From a bacterium (GTDB lineage: Bacteria; Cyanobacteriota; Vampirovibrionia; Obscuribacterales; Obscuribacteraceae), in NCBI GenBank assembly GCA_030431355.1, contig JAUIJG010000212.1, forward strand, positions 1-8,904: a DNA stretch of 8,904 bases, given 5' to 3'. Made by a program: the position numbers and the translations under genes. The notes beneath the pieces are model-generated. The model was not told the origin of the DNA, searched no databases, and saw only the letters and a program-made list of their open reading frames with translations. Shown piece after piece: positions 8,592 through 8,904 of the stretch (position 1 is its first letter; each line of letters starts with the position of its first letter).

Positions 8592-8904
8592 ATGAGCAAA
8601 GAGAAAACCAAGGCTTCTGAGAAAGAGCCAAATAAAGAAGAAGATAAGGATAAAGAGCAGGGCTCCCGCAATGTCTACATTTTCGGGAGACTGGATAACG
8701 ACATTGCGGTCCCTGTGATCCGTCGACTTCTGAGGCTCTCCGAAAGGGATTCTGAAAAGCCGATCAATCTCTACATCAATTCCAGTGGCGGCAACGGCTA
8801 CAACGCCGACGCTATCATTGCGATCATGCATTCGATCGAGCCGGTGGTGAACACCATCTGTCTCGGCCATGCTCTCTCCGGAGCCTGCGAAATTCTCGCA
8901 TCAG
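8592..8904 (+). CDS. ClpP-like serine protease subunit (3' end cut by window)
   Basis: ClpP forms a barrel-shaped protease working with AAA+ unfoldases. About 104 residues are visible. The first 27 or so are a highly charged Lys/Glu/Asp extension absent from typical ClpP. Then NVYIFGRLDNDIA, INLYINSSGG (NSPGG in standard ClpP) and TICLGHALSGACEILAS follow, aligning to TICVGQAASMGALLLAAG so that the catalytic Ser is kept in ALSGA while the following Met-Gly is changed to Gly-Ala. The catalytic His and Asp lie beyond the window. ATG 8592 lies 12 nt after the atpD stop with no Shine-Dalgarno sequence near it, suggesting coupled or reinitiated translation. The frame is the same as atpD, separated by TAA and four codons. 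It may be a divergent ClpP or a ClpR-like non-standard subunit; a related Clp-like peptidase is also possible. Confidence 0.85.
   Translation, partial: MSKEKTKASEKEPNKEEDKDKEQGSRNVYIFGRLDNDIAVPVIRRLLRLSERDSEKPINLYINSSGGNGYNADAIIAIMHSIEPVVNTICLGHALSGACEILAS

Overview
The window looks like a chromosomal segment of a bacterium with balanced base composition. Housekeeping genes lie at both edges, with a signalling and accessory block between them. The best lineage guess is a non-photosynthetic relative of Cyanobacteria (Melainabacteria/Vampirovibrionia, perhaps the Obscuribacterales type). This rests on a cyanobacterial-looking AtpD (for example [22 protein letters not shown] split around residues 51-76), a DUF1292-type protein, a divergent ClpP and a membrane Ser/Thr kinase with TPR-like repeats. 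The lineage is inferred from recalled family features and no search was run.

Layout. Positions 2-1258 (+) hold the 3' part of lysS. Positions 1391-1765 (-) hold a small protein resembling beta/gamma-crystallin. A divergent intergenic region follows (1766-1921) with nested inverted repeats, then an unrecognised 156-residue protein at 1922-2392 (+). Positions 2450-6910 are four tightly packed minus-strand genes, read right to left: a two-TM potassium channel with an RCK/TrkA regulatory domain, a DUF1292 acidic protein overlapping it by 8 nt, a short atypical protein kinase with an HGD catalytic loop, and a full Ser/Thr kinase with an N-terminal Cys cluster, one membrane span and a C-terminal TPR-like region. 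A 229-nt divergent spacer separates this cluster from atpD (7140-8579, +), which is followed 12 nt later by the 5' part of a divergent clpP-like gene (8592-8904, cut by the window edge).

How the genes work together. The minus-strand cluster is the most interesting part. Its spacing suggests one transcript encoding an ion channel with a cytoplasmic nucleotide- or ion-sensing domain, two kinases of very different type, and a small acidic protein. A membrane signalling module that links ion flux to phosphorylation is a reasonable hypothesis, but the sequence shows only the linkage, not the function. At the right edge, atpD is followed by a clpP-like gene instead of atpC, which is an unusual neighbourhood. 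lysS, atpD and clpP are core genes of translation, energy conversion and proteolysis.
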